A stretch of DNA of 64,000 nt from Pseudomonas pisciculturae (GCF_015461805.1 NZ_JACVZE010000011.1:103272-167271), one strand, 5' to 3'. Positions 1 through 9,348 are shown, counted from the stretch's first letter. Program-made: numbers and translations. Notes: generated by a model not told the origin, from the sequence alone.

Positions 1-1235
1 CGGCCCATGCCCACACGGCTAAAGGCCTTGGCACGGTTGACTTCGCAGGCGCCCTTTTCGTTCACGGTGCGGCGCAGCTCGCCGGCGCTGATCATTTCGC
101 AGCGGCACACGATGGCGCTGTCGGGCAGCGTCTTGGCCTGTTCGCTGGGCCAGGGGAAGGCTTGCGCCAGGCCGAGGCGGAATTGGTCCATGACGGCCAA
201 GGCTTGCTGCTGCTCGTCACACAGGCCGGCGTTCACCGGCAGTTTCAAATCTTCCAGCAAGGCCAACGCCACCAGGCGCCCGGCGTGCTCGGCGGCATCG
301 GCACCGCGAATTTTCGACCCGTCACCGGCCGCGTAAACGCCTTTGACTGAAGTGCGCCCCAGCCCATCGGTATCCAACCACCATTGGCCGGACGCCTGAT
401 CGAAGGCCATGGCGCAACCGGCCAAGTCCCCGAGTTGGGTCTCTGGTCGCAGGTGATAACCCAGCGCAACGGCGTCGGCCTGAACGGTTTGAACCTGCCC
501 GCTGCCGGTGGTGAAGCGCACCCCCATTACACCATTGGCGGCATCCCCCAGAACCTGCAAAGGCTTGACACCCAGATGCACGGCGATCTTGGCGCGGTAC
601 AGCTGAGCCAAGAGTTTAAGCCCGGTAAACAGCACCCCAGGCCGCGCCAACAATTTCGGCAAGGCCTTGATGCGCAGGCTCATGGGCGACGTATCCAGCA
701 CGGCCGCGACGACAGCCCCGGCCTTCACATATTGGCTGGCCACCAGGTACAGCAACGGCCCGCTGCCCATGAACACCACGCGATGACCGATGGAGACCGC
801 CTGGTTTTTCAAGGCGATCTGCGCCCCGCCCAGGCTATAGGTGCCCGCCAGCTGCCAACCTTCGATGGGCATCAAGCGGTCGGTGGCGCCGGTGCACAGG
901 ATCAGCGCGTCGTAATCCACCGTGCTGTGACGGCCCTGACTCACGCAGCACAACTGCCCCGGCGTGAGGTTCCACACCAGGGTGTCGGGGCGGTAGTCGA
1001 TAGCGCCACGCAGGCGGTCGAAGCTCTGGTGCAGGTCTTGCGCCTTGGCCGCTTCGCTGCCGTACAAGGTGCTGTAGTCGCGGGTAAAACCTTCGGGCTG
1101 GCGACGGTAGATCTGCCCACCGTCGCGGCGGTTTTCATCGATCAGGATCGGCGTGATGCCAGCCGCCACCAAGGTTTCGGCGCAACGCACACCGGCCGGC
1201 CCAGCGCCGATGATGACTACCCGTGCAGTGGCCAT
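1..1235 (-). CDS. HcnB/OoxA-like FAD-dependent oxidoreductase subunit (partial, C-terminus off window)
   Basis: The reading frame starts at the ATG at 1235 and stays open to the window edge (about 411 codons visible), so the C-terminus is missing. The N-terminus has a Rossmann FAD motif (VVIIGAGPAGVRCAE), followed by a pyridine-nucleotide-disulphide-reductase fold with a second nucleotide site (VFMGSGPLLYL) and an FAD motif (GVYAAGDGSKIRG). Near the edge, VCRCEM begins a BFD-like [2Fe-2S] region. This order is typical of HcnB (hydrogen cyanide synthase) and of octopine/nopaline or proline dehydrogenase alpha subunits. It overlaps the upstream ferredoxin gene by 19 bp, so the two probably form a complex. 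The neighbouring peptide/opine-type ABC transporter favours an imported amine or opine as substrate over glycine cyanogenesis; that is inference. Confidence 0.85.
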   Translation of the reverse strand, partial: MATARVVIIGAGPAGVRCAETLVAAGITPILIDENRRDGGQIYRRQPEGFTRDYSTLYGSEAAKAQDLHQSFDRLRGAIDYRPDTLVWNLTPGQLCCVSQGRHSTVDYDALILCTGATDRLMPIEGWQLAGTYSLGGAQIALKNQAVSIGHRVVFMGSGPLLYLVASQYVKAGAVVAAVLDTSPMSLRIKALPKLLARPGVLFTGLKLLAQLYRAKIAVHLGVKPLQVLGDAANGVMGVRFTTGSGQVQTVQADAVALGYHLRPETQLGDLAGCAMAFDQASGQWWLDTDGLGRTSVKGVYAAGDGSKIRGADAAEHAGRLVALALLEDLKLPVNAGLCDEQQQALAVMDQFRLGLAQAFPWPSEQAKTLPDSAIVCRCEMISAGELRRTVNEKGACEVNRAKAFSRVGMG

Positions 1236-1525
1236 ATTGCCTCCGGTTGTGTGGTGACAATGTCCAGCCCTTCGCGCACTTCATTGGAGCAGGCGCGCAG
1301 GCGTTCGCCGCTGCGGGTCCAGACCCAGCAGTCCTGGCACGCGCCCATCAGGCAGAAACCGGCGCGGCGGCCGCTGTCGAATTCGGATTGGCGCAGCGCG
1401 TTGCCCTGGGTCAGCAGCGCGACCATCAGCGTGTCACCCTGCAGGGCCTCGATGGCTGTGCCATCCACGGTCAGGCTGACCGTCGGCCGCCCCTGTTCGG
1501 CCAACCTTACAAAACGCCCGCTCAT
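1217..1525 (-). CDS. HcnA-like [2Fe-2S] ferredoxin subunit
   Basis: A 102-residue protein with a Fer2_4-type fold. Cys58, Cys63, Cys66 and Cys79 (GFCLMGACQDC, then RACS) are the expected ligands for one plant-type [2Fe-2S] cluster. Length and motif match HcnA and the small gamma subunits of opine, sarcosine or proline oxidases, which pass electrons between flavin subunits. The ATG at 1525 overlaps the stop of the ABC ATPase gene (ATGA), and the 3' end overlaps the HcnB-like gene by 19 bp, implying translational coupling of all three. An upstream in-frame extension exists but lies inside the ATPase gene and was rejected. Confidence 0.85.
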   Translation of the reverse strand: MSGRFVRLAEQGRPTVSLTVDGTAIEALQGDTLMVALLTQGNALRQSEFDSGRRAGFCLMGACQDCWVWTRSGERLRACSNEVREGLDIVTTQPEAIWPLHG

Positions 1526-3363
1526 GCGTAGGCTCCCAAGCTGAGTGTGGTGACGTCCTGCTGTGTCTTGAGCAGTTGAGCGCCGTCGTGATGGCAAAGG
1601 ATTTCACCACCGTTGTCCAGGGTGCGGCGGTTCGGCGCGGTGCGGTTGCACAGGCCATCCACACGCACCGGGCAGCGATTGAGAAAGGTGCACAGCTCCG
1701 GCACGTTGGCGCGCTCGCCAATCGGCGGCAGCGCGCCGCAGGTGGTGCCGCAGTTTTCCAGCCAGCCCTGGCGCAGCTCCGGCACCGAGTGGATCAGCAG
1801 GTCGGTATACGGATGGAACGGCGCTTCGCTGAACGACTGACGGCTACCGGCCTGCACCTTGTGGCCGCTGTACATCACCACAATGTCATCGCACAGGGCG
1901 CGCACAGTGGAGATGTCGTGGCTGATAAACAGGTACGACACGCCGAGTTGCTGGCGCAGGTCGCGCAACAGTTCGAGGATGGCTGCGCCGACTACGGTGT
2001 CGAGGGCCGAGGTGACTTCATCGCACAGGATCAAGTCAGGCTTGGCCGCCAGGGCACGGGCCAGGTTGACCCGTTGCTTTTGCCCACCGGAAAGCTCGCT
2101 CGGGCGGCGTTCGGCCATGTCTCGCGGCAGGCGCACCAGGTCGAGCAACTCGCCGATGCGTGCCTGCAACGCCGCGCCCTTGAGGCCGAAGTACATCTTG
2201 AGCGGACGACTGAGGATGGTCGCCACGCTGTGCATGGGGTTCAGCGCGGTGTCGGCGTTCTGGAACACCATTTGGATGCGGCGGAACTGCTCCGGGGTGC
2301 GTTCTGACAGGCTCGCGCCCAAGGGTTGGCCGTCAAACGTCAGGCCACCCAACGCAGGCGTCAACAAACCCGCCACCACGCGCGCCAGGGTGGACTTGCC
2401 CGAACCCGACTCGCCGATCACCCCAATGGCCTGGCCACGGCGCACAGTGAGGTCGATGTCTTCGAGCACACGAATCGACGGCATGCCTTGCAGGTTCTTG
2501 TTGCCGTAGCCGGCGGTGAGGCCGCTGATGGTCAGCAGCGGCGCGTCTTCGGCAATGCCGCAGGGCGGGCGAATGGTGGTGTCGGGGCGCGCAGCGGCCA
2601 GCAGGCTACGGGTGTATTCGTGGGCCGGGCCTTTGAGCAGCGGCGCGGTGGCGCTCTGTTCAAGAATTTGCCCGCCGTTGAGCACCACGATCTGGTCGGC
2701 CATTTGCGCCACCACCGCCAAGTCGTGAGACACGTACACCGCCGTGGCGCCGCGCTCGCGTACCACGCGTTTGAAGGCGCGCAGTACGTCGATCTGAGTG
2801 GTCACGTCCAATGCGGTCGTCGGCTCATCCAGCACCACCAGCAACGGGTCACTGATCAGCGCCATCGCCGCCATCACCCGTTGCAGTTGCCCGCCGGATA
2901 CCTGATGCGGGTAGCGTTGGCCGATGCGTTCCGGATCCGGCAGAGCCAAATCGCGAAACAGGCCGATGGCCTTGGCTTGCAGCTCGGCGCGGCTACCAAG
3001 GCCGTGGATCAGGGCGCCCTCCACCACTTGGTCGATCAGCTTCTTGGCGGGGTTGAACGCCGCTGCGGCACTTTGCGCGATATAAGACACGCGGTTACCG
3101 CGCAGGCCTTGCAGTTGTTTTTCGCTGAGGGCGAGCATGTCGTGTTCCCCCACCTGCACCACGCCGCCAGACAAGCGACAACCGCGCCGGGCATAACCGA
3201 GCAAGGCCAGGGCAATGGTGGTTTTGCCGGAGCCGGACTCGCCGATCAGCGCCAATACTTCGCCCTTTTCCAGGCTAAAGCTCACACCCTTGACGATCTC
3301 CACCTCGCCGCGCTCGCCACAGGCGACTACGCGCAGGTCTTGCACACGAATCAATTCGGTCAT
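1522..3363 (-). CDS. Peptide/opine-type ABC transporter, fused double ATP-binding protein (DppD-DppF fusion)
   Basis: A 613-residue protein with two complete ABC ATPase domains. The first has Walker A GESGSGKTT at residues 41-49, signature VSGGQLQR and Walker B VVLDEP; the second has Walker A GESGSGKST near residue 315, signature LSGGQKQR and Walker B LILCDE. After the second domain comes the cysteine-containing oligopeptide/dipeptide C-terminal region (CTFLNRCP). It energises import with the two permeases encoded immediately upstream. The fusion of DppD- and DppF-like halves resembles GsiA/YejF-type proteins. The ATG at 3363 starts 2 bp after the permease stop; a longer in-frame extension is ignored because it lies in the permease gene. 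Confidence 0.9.
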   Translation of the reverse strand: MTELIRVQDLRVVACGERGEVEIVKGVSFSLEKGEVLALIGESGSGKTTIALALLGYARRGCRLSGGVVQVGEHDMLALSEKQLQGLRGNRVSYIAQSAAAAFNPAKKLIDQVVEGALIHGLGSRAELQAKAIGLFRDLALPDPERIGQRYPHQVSGGQLQRVMAAMALISDPLLVVLDEPTTALDVTTQIDVLRAFKRVVRERGATAVYVSHDLAVVAQMADQIVVLNGGQILEQSATAPLLKGPAHEYTRSLLAAARPDTTIRPPCGIAEDAPLLTISGLTAGYGNKNLQGMPSIRVLEDIDLTVRRGQAIGVIGESGSGKSTLARVVAGLLTPALGGLTFDGQPLGASLSERTPEQFRRIQMVFQNADTALNPMHSVATILSRPLKMYFGLKGAALQARIGELLDLVRLPRDMAERRPSELSGGQKQRVNLARALAAKPDLILCDEVTSALDTVVGAAILELLRDLRQQLGVSYLFISHDISTVRALCDDIVVMYSGHKVQAGSRQSFSEAPFHPYTDLLIHSVPELRQGWLENCGTTCGALPPIGERANVPELCTFLNRCPVRVDGLCNRTAPNRRTLDNGGEILCHHDGAQLLKTQQDVTTLSLGAYA

Positions 3364-3364
3364 T

Positions 3365-4240
3365 TCAATGGCCTCCCGTGCGGCGACTGCGTCGGGATGA
3401 CAGTCTGTCGATAAACAAGTTGACCCCAATGGTCAGGGTGCCGATGGCCAGCGCCGGCAGCACGATAGCCGGTGCGCCCTGGCCGAGGCCGCCGATGTTT
3501 TCCCGTACCAGCGAACCGAGGTCCGCATCCGGCGGTTGTACGCCAAGGCCAAGGAAGCTCATGCCGCTAAGCAGCAACACGATAAAACCAAAGCGCAGCC
3601 CCAGGTCGGTAAGTACCGGGTTGAGCATGTTCGGCAAAATCTCTACGCAGGCAATGTACAAGCGGCGTTCGCCACGGGTGCGGGCCACCTGCACGTATTC
3701 CAGGGCTTCGATATTCACCGCCATGCTGCGGGCAATGCGGAACGCGCCGGGGCTGAAACTCAGCACCGCGGTGCAGATCAATAGGGTCACCGATGAGCCG
3801 AATGCCGAAACCATGATCAGCGCCAGCATCTTGCTCGGGATCGAGATAAACGCGTCCATCAGGCGACTGATGATTTCATCCAACCATTTGGGCGACACCA
3901 CCGACAGCAACGCGCAACCAGTGCCCAGGCCGCTGGCCAGAATCGCTGCCACCAGCGCCAGGCCAACAGTGAAGCGTGCACCCACCAACACCCGGCTGAG
4001 CATGTCGCGCCCCAGGTAATCGGTGCCAAACGGGTAGGCAGCGCTGAGGCCCTCAAAGATATTGTCAGAGACCACTTCCCCCACCGGGTGCGGCGCCAGC
4101 CATGGGCCGAACAGCGCCACCAGCAGCCAGATCACGCACACGCCAGCGCCCACCAGCCCCAGCCACGAAGGCCCGCTGGAGACCTTGCCCGCCGACAAGT
4201 CGGGGGTGGCAGGCGTAGATTTCACAATGAGATTGTTCAT
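3365..4240 (-). CDS. Peptide/opine-type ABC transporter permease (DppC-like)
   Basis: A 291-residue inner-membrane protein of the BPD_transp_1 family. It has an N-terminal membrane segment (LVGAGVCVIWLLVALFGPW), the DppC hallmark FGTDYLGRDMLSRVLVGAR, several further hydrophobic helices and the EAA cytoplasmic loop (EYVQVARTRG). It pairs with the DppB-like permease encoded just upstream. The ATG at 4240 overlaps the upstream stop as ATGA, which fixes the start and argues for coupled translation. Substrate specificity cannot be read from the permease. Confidence 0.9.
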   Translation of the reverse strand: MNNLIVKSTPATPDLSAGKVSSGPSWLGLVGAGVCVIWLLVALFGPWLAPHPVGEVVSDNIFEGLSAAYPFGTDYLGRDMLSRVLVGARFTVGLALVAAILASGLGTGCALLSVVSPKWLDEIISRLMDAFISIPSKMLALIMVSAFGSSVTLLICTAVLSFSPGAFRIARSMAVNIEALEYVQVARTRGERRLYIACVEILPNMLNPVLTDLGLRFGFIVLLLSGMSFLGLGVQPPDADLGSLVRENIGGLGQGAPAIVLPALAIGTLTIGVNLFIDRLSSRRSRRTGGH

Positions 4241-5193
4241 TGGTTTCTCAGCCTCGGGTTGGACAGGATCGCGCACAGGTCGGCCAGCAGCACCAGGCCC
4301 AGGTAAGCCGCGCAGAACAACATGGTGCAGGCTTGTACCAGCGCCATGTCACGGTTGGTCACCGCATCGACCATCAGGCTGGCGATGCCGGGGTAGTTGA
4401 AAATCGTCTCGACAATCACCACCCCGCCCAGCAGGTACGACAGGCTCAGCGCGATGGCATTGGCAATCGGCCCGATGGCGTTAGGCAGTGCGTGTTGCAG
4501 CACGATGCGCACCGGGCCGACGCCTTTGAGGCGAGCCATTTCCACGTAGGCGCTGTCAAGTTGGTCGATCACCGCAGCGCGGGTCATGCGTGCCATTTGC
4601 GCGACGATCACGCAGCACAGGGTCATCACCGGCAAAGCGTAGGTGCGCAAAAATTGCAGCGGCGAGGTGATGTCGCTGGCATAGGACAACGCCGACAGCC
4701 AGCCCAGGTTCACTGCAAAGATCAGCACCGCCAGGGTCGCCACCAAAAACTCCGGCACCGCGACCATGGCCAGGGTGACAAAGCTCAAAAAACTGTCGAT
4801 GCGCCCGCCCCGGCCCATGGCCGAGCCAATGCCCAGCACCAGCGCCACCGGCACCGACACCAGCGCCGTGGTGGCCGCCAGCATCAGGGTATTGGGCACG
4901 CGCCCGGCCATCAGCTCACCCACCGGCATGGCGTTGGACACCGACACGCCCATGTCGCCACTGAGCAGGCTCATCAGCCAGTGCAGGTAACGCAGCACAC
5001 CGGGTTGGTCCAACCCCAGTTTCAGGCGCAGTGCCGCCACCTGTTCCGGGGTGGCGAACTGGCCCAGGGATTGTTGCGCCGCGTCCCCCGGCAGTACGGC
5101 CGTGATCGCAAACACGACCATGGACACGATCAACAAGGTCACGACCCCGGCACCCAGGCGCCGGCCGATCAACCACAGCGTATTGCTATTCAT
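4237..5193 (-). CDS. Peptide/opine-type ABC transporter permease (DppB-like)
   Basis: A 318-residue permease with the DppB N-terminus (RRLGAGVVTLLIVSMVVF), the conserved sequence LPGDAAQ, a short periplasmic region (KLGLDQPGVLRYLHWL) and an EAA loop (AYVEMARLKG) before the last helices. With the DppC-like permease it forms the transmembrane channel. The ATG at 5193 lies 20 bp after the binding-protein stop; the open frame extends further upstream but only into that gene. Part of the operon from the HAD hydrolase to the HcnB-like subunit. Confidence 0.9.
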   Translation of the reverse strand: MNSNTLWLIGRRLGAGVVTLLIVSMVVFAITAVLPGDAAQQSLGQFATPEQVAALRLKLGLDQPGVLRYLHWLMSLLSGDMGVSVSNAMPVGELMAGRVPNTLMLAATTALVSVPVALVLGIGSAMGRGGRIDSFLSFVTLAMVAVPEFLVATLAVLIFAVNLGWLSALSYASDITSPLQFLRTYALPVMTLCCVIVAQMARMTRAAVIDQLDSAYVEMARLKGVGPVRIVLQHALPNAIGPIANAIALSLSYLLGGVVIVETIFNYPGIASLMVDAVTNRDMALVQACTMLFCAAYLGLVLLADLCAILSNPRLRNQ

Positions 5194-5212
5194 CGCCCTG
5201 CCCTCACTGTGT

Positions 5213-6850
5213 TCACGCGTCCAGCCACACCTGCTCGGCGAACATGTAGCCCATGAAACCGCCCAGCGGGTTGGAGTCGTAGCCCTTGATGCGTTGGTCG
5301 ACGCCGTCGATGTTGCTGATAAACACCGGCACGCCGATGCCGCTGTGGTCATGCACCAGGGTTTGCATGTCTGCGTACATCTTGGCGCGCTTGGCGTCGT
5401 CGGTTTCGCCACGGGCCAGCATCAGCAGTTGGTCGAACTGGTCGTTCTGCCAGCCGGACTCGTTCCACGGCGCCTTGGACTGGAAGAACTGCGAGAACAT
5501 CACGTCGGCATTCGGCCTTGGGTTGATGTTGCCGAAGCTCAGCGGGTGCTTCATCCAGTGGTTGGACCAGTAGCCGTCACTGGGCAGGCGGTTCACGTCG
5601 AGCTTGAGCCCGGCCTGCTTGGCCGATTGCTGCAACAGCACGGCGATGTCTACCGAGCCGGTGGCGGCAGGCGATGCCATGACGGGCATGGTGATACTTT
5701 CCATCCCGGCCTTTTTCAGCAGGAACCTGGCTTTTTCCGGGTCGTAGACGGTCTGCGGCAGGTCGGCATTGAAGTAGCGCGAGCCCGGCGCAATCGGGTG
5801 GTCGTTGCCCACCACGGCAAAGCCTCGGAACACGGCGGACTTGACCTGTTCACGGTCCAGCAGCAGCTTCATGGCCTGGGTGAAGTCGGCGTTTTTGCCG
5901 GGCAACTGGTCCTGGCGAATGATCAAGTCAGTGTAGTTGCCCGAAGGCGCATCGACCACGCGGTGCTTGGCGCTGGCGGCAATGCGCGTGGTGGAACGCG
6001 GGTTGACCTCGTTGATCATGTGCACGTCGCCCGACAGCAGCGCGTTGACCCGCGACGGCTCGTCGGAGATGGCGATGAACTCGATCTCGTCGAGGTACGG
6101 CAGGCCCGGTTTCCAGTAGTTCTTGTTGCGCACGGCTATCGACCGCACGCCAGGCTTGAACTCGCCCACGGTGAACGGCCCGGTGCCGATGCCTTTGTTG
6201 AAGTCGGTGGTGCCTTCGGGAACGATCAACAGGTGCGACACGGCGAGGATCGACGGCAACTCGGCGTTGGGCGCGCTGAGGCGGATCTGCACTTCGTTGG
6301 GGCCGCTGGCCTTGATCTCGGTGATCTGTTCCATCAACGGCATGACTTTGGAGCCGGTGAGTGGGTCTTTGTGGCGGCTTAAGGAGAACACCACGTCGGC
6401 GGCGGTGAGGCTCTTGCCGTTGTGGAAGGTTACGTCCTTGCGCAGGGTGATGGTCCATAGGGTGGCGTCTGTGTTGTCGATGCGTTCGGCCAGCTCCAGT
6501 TGCGGCACCAGGTGCTTATCGAAACGGGTCAGGCCGTTGTAGAACATGAAGTGGCGCACGTAGTCGGTAGACAACGCGCCCTTGGCCGGGTCGAGGGTGT
6601 CGGCGGTGGAGCTGGACATGCCGGCCACGCGGATCTTGCCGCCGGGCTTGCCCTTGCCGGCGGTAGCGGCTTCATCGGCGAACAATTTGCCAGCGGCGCC
6701 GAACAGGCTGCCTGCACCGGCGGCGGCTACACCGGCCACGCCGAGCATCTGCAAGGCGTTGCGGCGCGACATGCCGCGATTGAGGCTTTCGAAGACCCGC
6801 AGGCTGTCCTGACCGGAGATAAGCTCGGGGGTGTTTTTGTTGTCAGTCAT
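5213..6850 (-). CDS. Periplasmic substrate-binding protein of peptide/opine ABC transporter, Tat-exported
   Basis: A 545-residue SBP_bac_5 (DppA/OppA-type) protein. The N-terminus has a twin-arginine signal, SRRNAL with Arg29-Arg30, followed by a hydrophobic Ala/Gly-rich stretch ending near AFADEA-like LFADEA. The mature part shows family signatures such as LRKDVTFHNGKSLTAADVVFS and VRNKNYWKPGLPYLDE. Tat export is uncommon among family-5 binding proteins, most of which use Sec. It should capture the ligand for the permease and ATPase genes downstream. The start at 6850 was preferred because the extension to 7036 overlaps the FAD oxidase gene. Confidence 0.88.
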   Translation of the reverse strand: MTDNKNTPELISGQDSLRVFESLNRGMSRRNALQMLGVAGVAAAGAGSLFGAAGKLFADEAATAGKGKPGGKIRVAGMSSSTADTLDPAKGALSTDYVRHFMFYNGLTRFDKHLVPQLELAERIDNTDATLWTITLRKDVTFHNGKSLTAADVVFSLSRHKDPLTGSKVMPLMEQITEIKASGPNEVQIRLSAPNAELPSILAVSHLLIVPEGTTDFNKGIGTGPFTVGEFKPGVRSIAVRNKNYWKPGLPYLDEIEFIAISDEPSRVNALLSGDVHMINEVNPRSTTRIAASAKHRVVDAPSGNYTDLIIRQDQLPGKNADFTQAMKLLLDREQVKSAVFRGFAVVGNDHPIAPGSRYFNADLPQTVYDPEKARFLLKKAGMESITMPVMASPAATGSVDIAVLLQQSAKQAGLKLDVNRLPSDGYWSNHWMKHPLSFGNINPRPNADVMFSQFFQSKAPWNESGWQNDQFDQLLMLARGETDDAKRAKMYADMQTLVHDHSGIGVPVFISNIDGVDQRIKGYDSNPLGGFMGYMFAEQVWLDA

Positions 6851-6938
6851 ATCAAGGCTACCTGTCGATAATCGGAAGAATCGAGTGCTGCGGATGTCCG
6901 CAGCGTCCTGGAAACGCAAACGACGGTGACGCAAGAAC

Positions 6939-8213
6939 TCAGTGCAGATAATCCTGAAAGCGGTAGTAAGCGCCCACAAATGGCAGGAACCAGGGCTTGC
7001 CGAAATGACCCGGAATCGCCGGCCAGTCCAATTCACCCCACGGGTTGGCCGCCGCGTTGCCGGCCATGACCTCGGCCATTACCTGACCCATGTGCACCGA
7101 CATCTGCACGCCGTGGCCGCTGTAGCCCATGGAGTGGAACACGCCGCCATGCTGGCCGGCGCGAGGCAGGCGGTCAGAGGTCATGTCCACCAGGCCGCCC
7201 CAGCAATAGTCGATCTTCACGTGCGCCAACTGCGGGAACATGTTCAGCATCGCGGCTTGCAGCACCTTGCCGCTCTTGGCGTCAGAGACGCTGTCAGACA
7301 TGGCAAACCGCGCACGCCCGCCAAACAGCAGGCGGTTGTCCGGGGTGAGGCGAAAGTAGTTGCCGATCATGCGGCTGGTGACATACGCCCGGTGCTGGGG
7401 CAGTAACTGATCGATCAGGGTTTGCGGCAAGACTTCGGTGGCGATCACAAAACTGCCCACCGGCACGATGCGTCGGCGATACCAACCCAAATCGCCGTGC
7501 TGGCAGGCGCCGGTGGCCAGCAACACTTGCCCGGCGTGCAGCGAACCCTTGGCGGTGTTGACCTGGTAACCGTTGGCCTGGGGTTTCCAGTCCTTGACCG
7601 GGGTGTGTTCGTAAACCATCGCACCGTTACGCGCCGCCGCTTCGGCAAGGCCCACGCCAAAACGCCCGACATGCATCTGCACCCCGTTGCGTTGCAGCAA
7701 ACCGCCGTGGAACTGCGCCGAATTGACTTCGGCACGGGTTTGATCGGCGCTGAGCAACTCGACCTCAGCATCCACTTCCTTGCGGATCAGCTCGCAGGTG
7801 CGGGCCAGTCCTTCGTAATGCATCGGCTTGGCCGCCAGCTTGAGCTTGCCGTTGCGTACCAAATCGCAGGCGATGCCTTCTTGCTCCACCACTGAAACCA
7901 CGGTTTGCACCGCACTTTCATAAGCCTGGTAATACGCCCGCGCCTTGTCAGCACCGAGGCTGGCGTGCAGACCGGCGTAGTCCTGGGCCACCCCGGTGTT
8001 GCACTGCCCACCGTTACGCCCGGAGGCTTCGCCGATCACGCGCCCGGCATCGAGCACCACGACGCTGGCGCCCTTGAGCGCCAACGCCCGTGCCGCTGCC
8101 AGGCCGGTGAACCCACCGCCCACCACCGCCACATCGACCTGCCGGGGCAAGCCGCCCAACTGGGCACCGGTGAAGGCCGGTGCGGTGTCGAGCCAATAGG
8201 ATTCACTGCCCAT
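6939..8213 (-). CDS. PuuB/DadA-like FAD-dependent amine oxidase
   Basis: A 424-residue member of the DAO family. The FAD dinucleotide motif VGGGFTG is at residues 31-37, followed by the VLDAGRVIGEASGRNGGQ segment characteristic of gamma-glutamylputrescine oxidase (PuuB) relatives, and a C-terminal FAD motif, MGYSGHGVQ. Such enzymes oxidise a C-N bond and release an aldehyde plus amine. The gene is in an operon with an ABC importer and near an aldehyde dehydrogenase, so import, oxidation of an amine and aldehyde oxidation is a coherent route. The exact substrate is not determinable; polyamine conjugates or opine-like amines are possible. Confidence 0.85.
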   Translation of the reverse strand: MGSESYWLDTAPAFTGAQLGGLPRQVDVAVVGGGFTGLAAARALALKGASVVVLDAGRVIGEASGRNGGQCNTGVAQDYAGLHASLGADKARAYYQAYESAVQTVVSVVEQEGIACDLVRNGKLKLAAKPMHYEGLARTCELIRKEVDAEVELLSADQTRAEVNSAQFHGGLLQRNGVQMHVGRFGVGLAEAAARNGAMVYEHTPVKDWKPQANGYQVNTAKGSLHAGQVLLATGACQHGDLGWYRRRIVPVGSFVIATEVLPQTLIDQLLPQHRAYVTSRMIGNYFRLTPDNRLLFGGRARFAMSDSVSDAKSGKVLQAAMLNMFPQLAHVKIDYCWGGLVDMTSDRLPRAGQHGGVFHSMGYSGHGVQMSVHMGQVMAEVMAGNAAANPWGELDWPAIPGHFGKPWFLPFVGAYYRFQDYLH

Positions 8214-8234
8214 GTCTTACCCCTTGGAGTGCGA

Positions 8235-8903
8235 TTACAAGCCGACCAGCCCAGCCAACCCACCGATATCAGTGATCTGCCGGTATTCGTAGAAGGCGTT
8301 GGCCGGCACTTCATGACCACGCGCTACAAACGCCTTGTTCTTGATCTTCATGTCATGGGCCGGCATCAGGTCATAACGGAAGCTGGAAGACACATGCAAG
8401 ATGTCTTCCGGACCGCACCCCAGGTTGTCGAGCATGAATTCAAACGCGGCCAGGCGCGGCTTGTAGGCCTGGGCCTGTTCGGCGGTGAACACCTTGTGGA
8501 ACGGCGCGCCGAGCTTGTCGACGTTGGACATGATCTGGCTGTCGCTGGCGTTGGAGAAGATCACCAAGGGGATCTTGTCGGCGATTTTCGACAGGCCCGC
8601 GGGCACGTCCGCATGGGGGCCCCAGGTCGGCACGGCGTCGTAATACAGCTGGCCTTCTTCGCGGTAGTCGATACCCCAGCGCTTGCAGGTACGGGCCAGG
8701 GCGGTCTTGAGGATTTCGTCATACGGGCGCCAGTCGCCCATGACCTGGTCGAGGCGGTAGGCGGAGAAGTCCTTGACGAACTGGTCCATCTGCTCAGGTT
8801 TAATGCGGTCGGCGAAGATCTCCCGGGTCATGGTGCCCATATGGAAGTTGGTCAGCGTACCGTAGCAGTCGAACGTAATGAATTTGGGACGAAGAAAGCT
8901 CAT
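8235..8903 (-). CDS. Haloacid dehalogenase type II-like HAD hydrolase
   Basis: A 222-residue HAD-superfamily protein. Motif I is FDCYGTL with the nucleophile Asp12, motif II is FSNAS, motif III includes the lysine in YKPRLAAFE, and the acidic motif IV lies near SSSFRYDLMPAHDM. Length and motifs fit the L-2-haloacid dehalogenase branch, but this branch also contains phosphatases and enzymes of unknown function. First gene of the minus-strand operon, 21 bp upstream of the PuuB-like oxidase. The start ATG at 8903 gives the family N-terminus; the longer frame to 9035 has no family similarity. Confidence 0.85.
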   Translation of the reverse strand: MSFLRPKFITFDCYGTLTNFHMGTMTREIFADRIKPEQMDQFVKDFSAYRLDQVMGDWRPYDEILKTALARTCKRWGIDYREEGQLYYDAVPTWGPHADVPAGLSKIADKIPLVIFSNASDSQIMSNVDKLGAPFHKVFTAEQAQAYKPRLAAFEFMLDNLGCGPEDILHVSSSFRYDLMPAHDMKIKNKAFVARGHEVPANAFYEYRQITDIGGLAGLVGL

Positions 8904-9238
8904 TGAGTGCGGTCCTGAAGTCAGTTGAGTGTGGCAAGCGTTCGCTGCCCTGGCGGCGCGTCGGCCTCGTTGCAGCACAGGTTCATTACACCACTGTGAA
9001 ATAAGCATATGCCGTCTAAAACGCCCCCCGCTCAATATAAACCACCGTTTTGGGGGCAGGCCTCAGCAGAGTTTGCGGTGCGCGCCAGGCTTGGGCAGGG
9101 CCTGTGTTTATGCGCTTTTAGGGGGCTTTGGCGGGTGGGAGGCTTGAGAATGGGGGGTTGGCGCGCCAAAACCTCAGCTGGACGCAGTGTTTTATGCGGC
9201 GGCGGGCGTAGCAGGGTATTTCAGGGGTATGCAGATCA

Positions 9239-9348
9239 AAATGTGGGAGGGGGCTTGCCCCCGATAGCAGTGTGTCAGTCACTTGATTTGTAGCTGACAC
9301 ACCGCCATCGGGAGCAAGTCGAATCGTCGCACCGCCCCTCCCACATTT
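9239..9348. repeat. REPIN (two inverted REP units)
   Basis: Two REP-type units in inverted orientation: TGTGGGAGGGGGCTTGCCCC at the left and CCTCCCACA at the right, separated by TGTCAGTCA...CTGACACACCG. The right unit carries a short insertion (tcgaatcgtcgcaccgcc) also seen in the copy at 22097. The remainder of the 467-bp gap between the HAD and aldehyde dehydrogenase genes shows no gene; it should contain the promoter of the HAD-led operon. Confidence 0.85.

Noticed and set aside
1..1525. Hydrogen cyanide synthase (hcnABC) locus
   Set aside because: HcnA- and HcnB-like subunits are present, but they follow a peptide/opine ABC transporter and an HAD hydrolase, which is not the hcnABC arrangement; an opine or amine oxidase is more likely.
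384..1544. 386-codon plus-strand frame over the HcnB-like gene
   Set aside because: Antisense shadow in high-GC DNA; the opposite strand carries clear FAD and [2Fe-2S] motifs.
9239..9348. CRISPR-like appearance of scattered GTGGGAGG repeats across the window
   Set aside because: The copies are dispersed singly between genes as inverted pairs, without regular spacers or cas genes; they are REP/REPIN elements.
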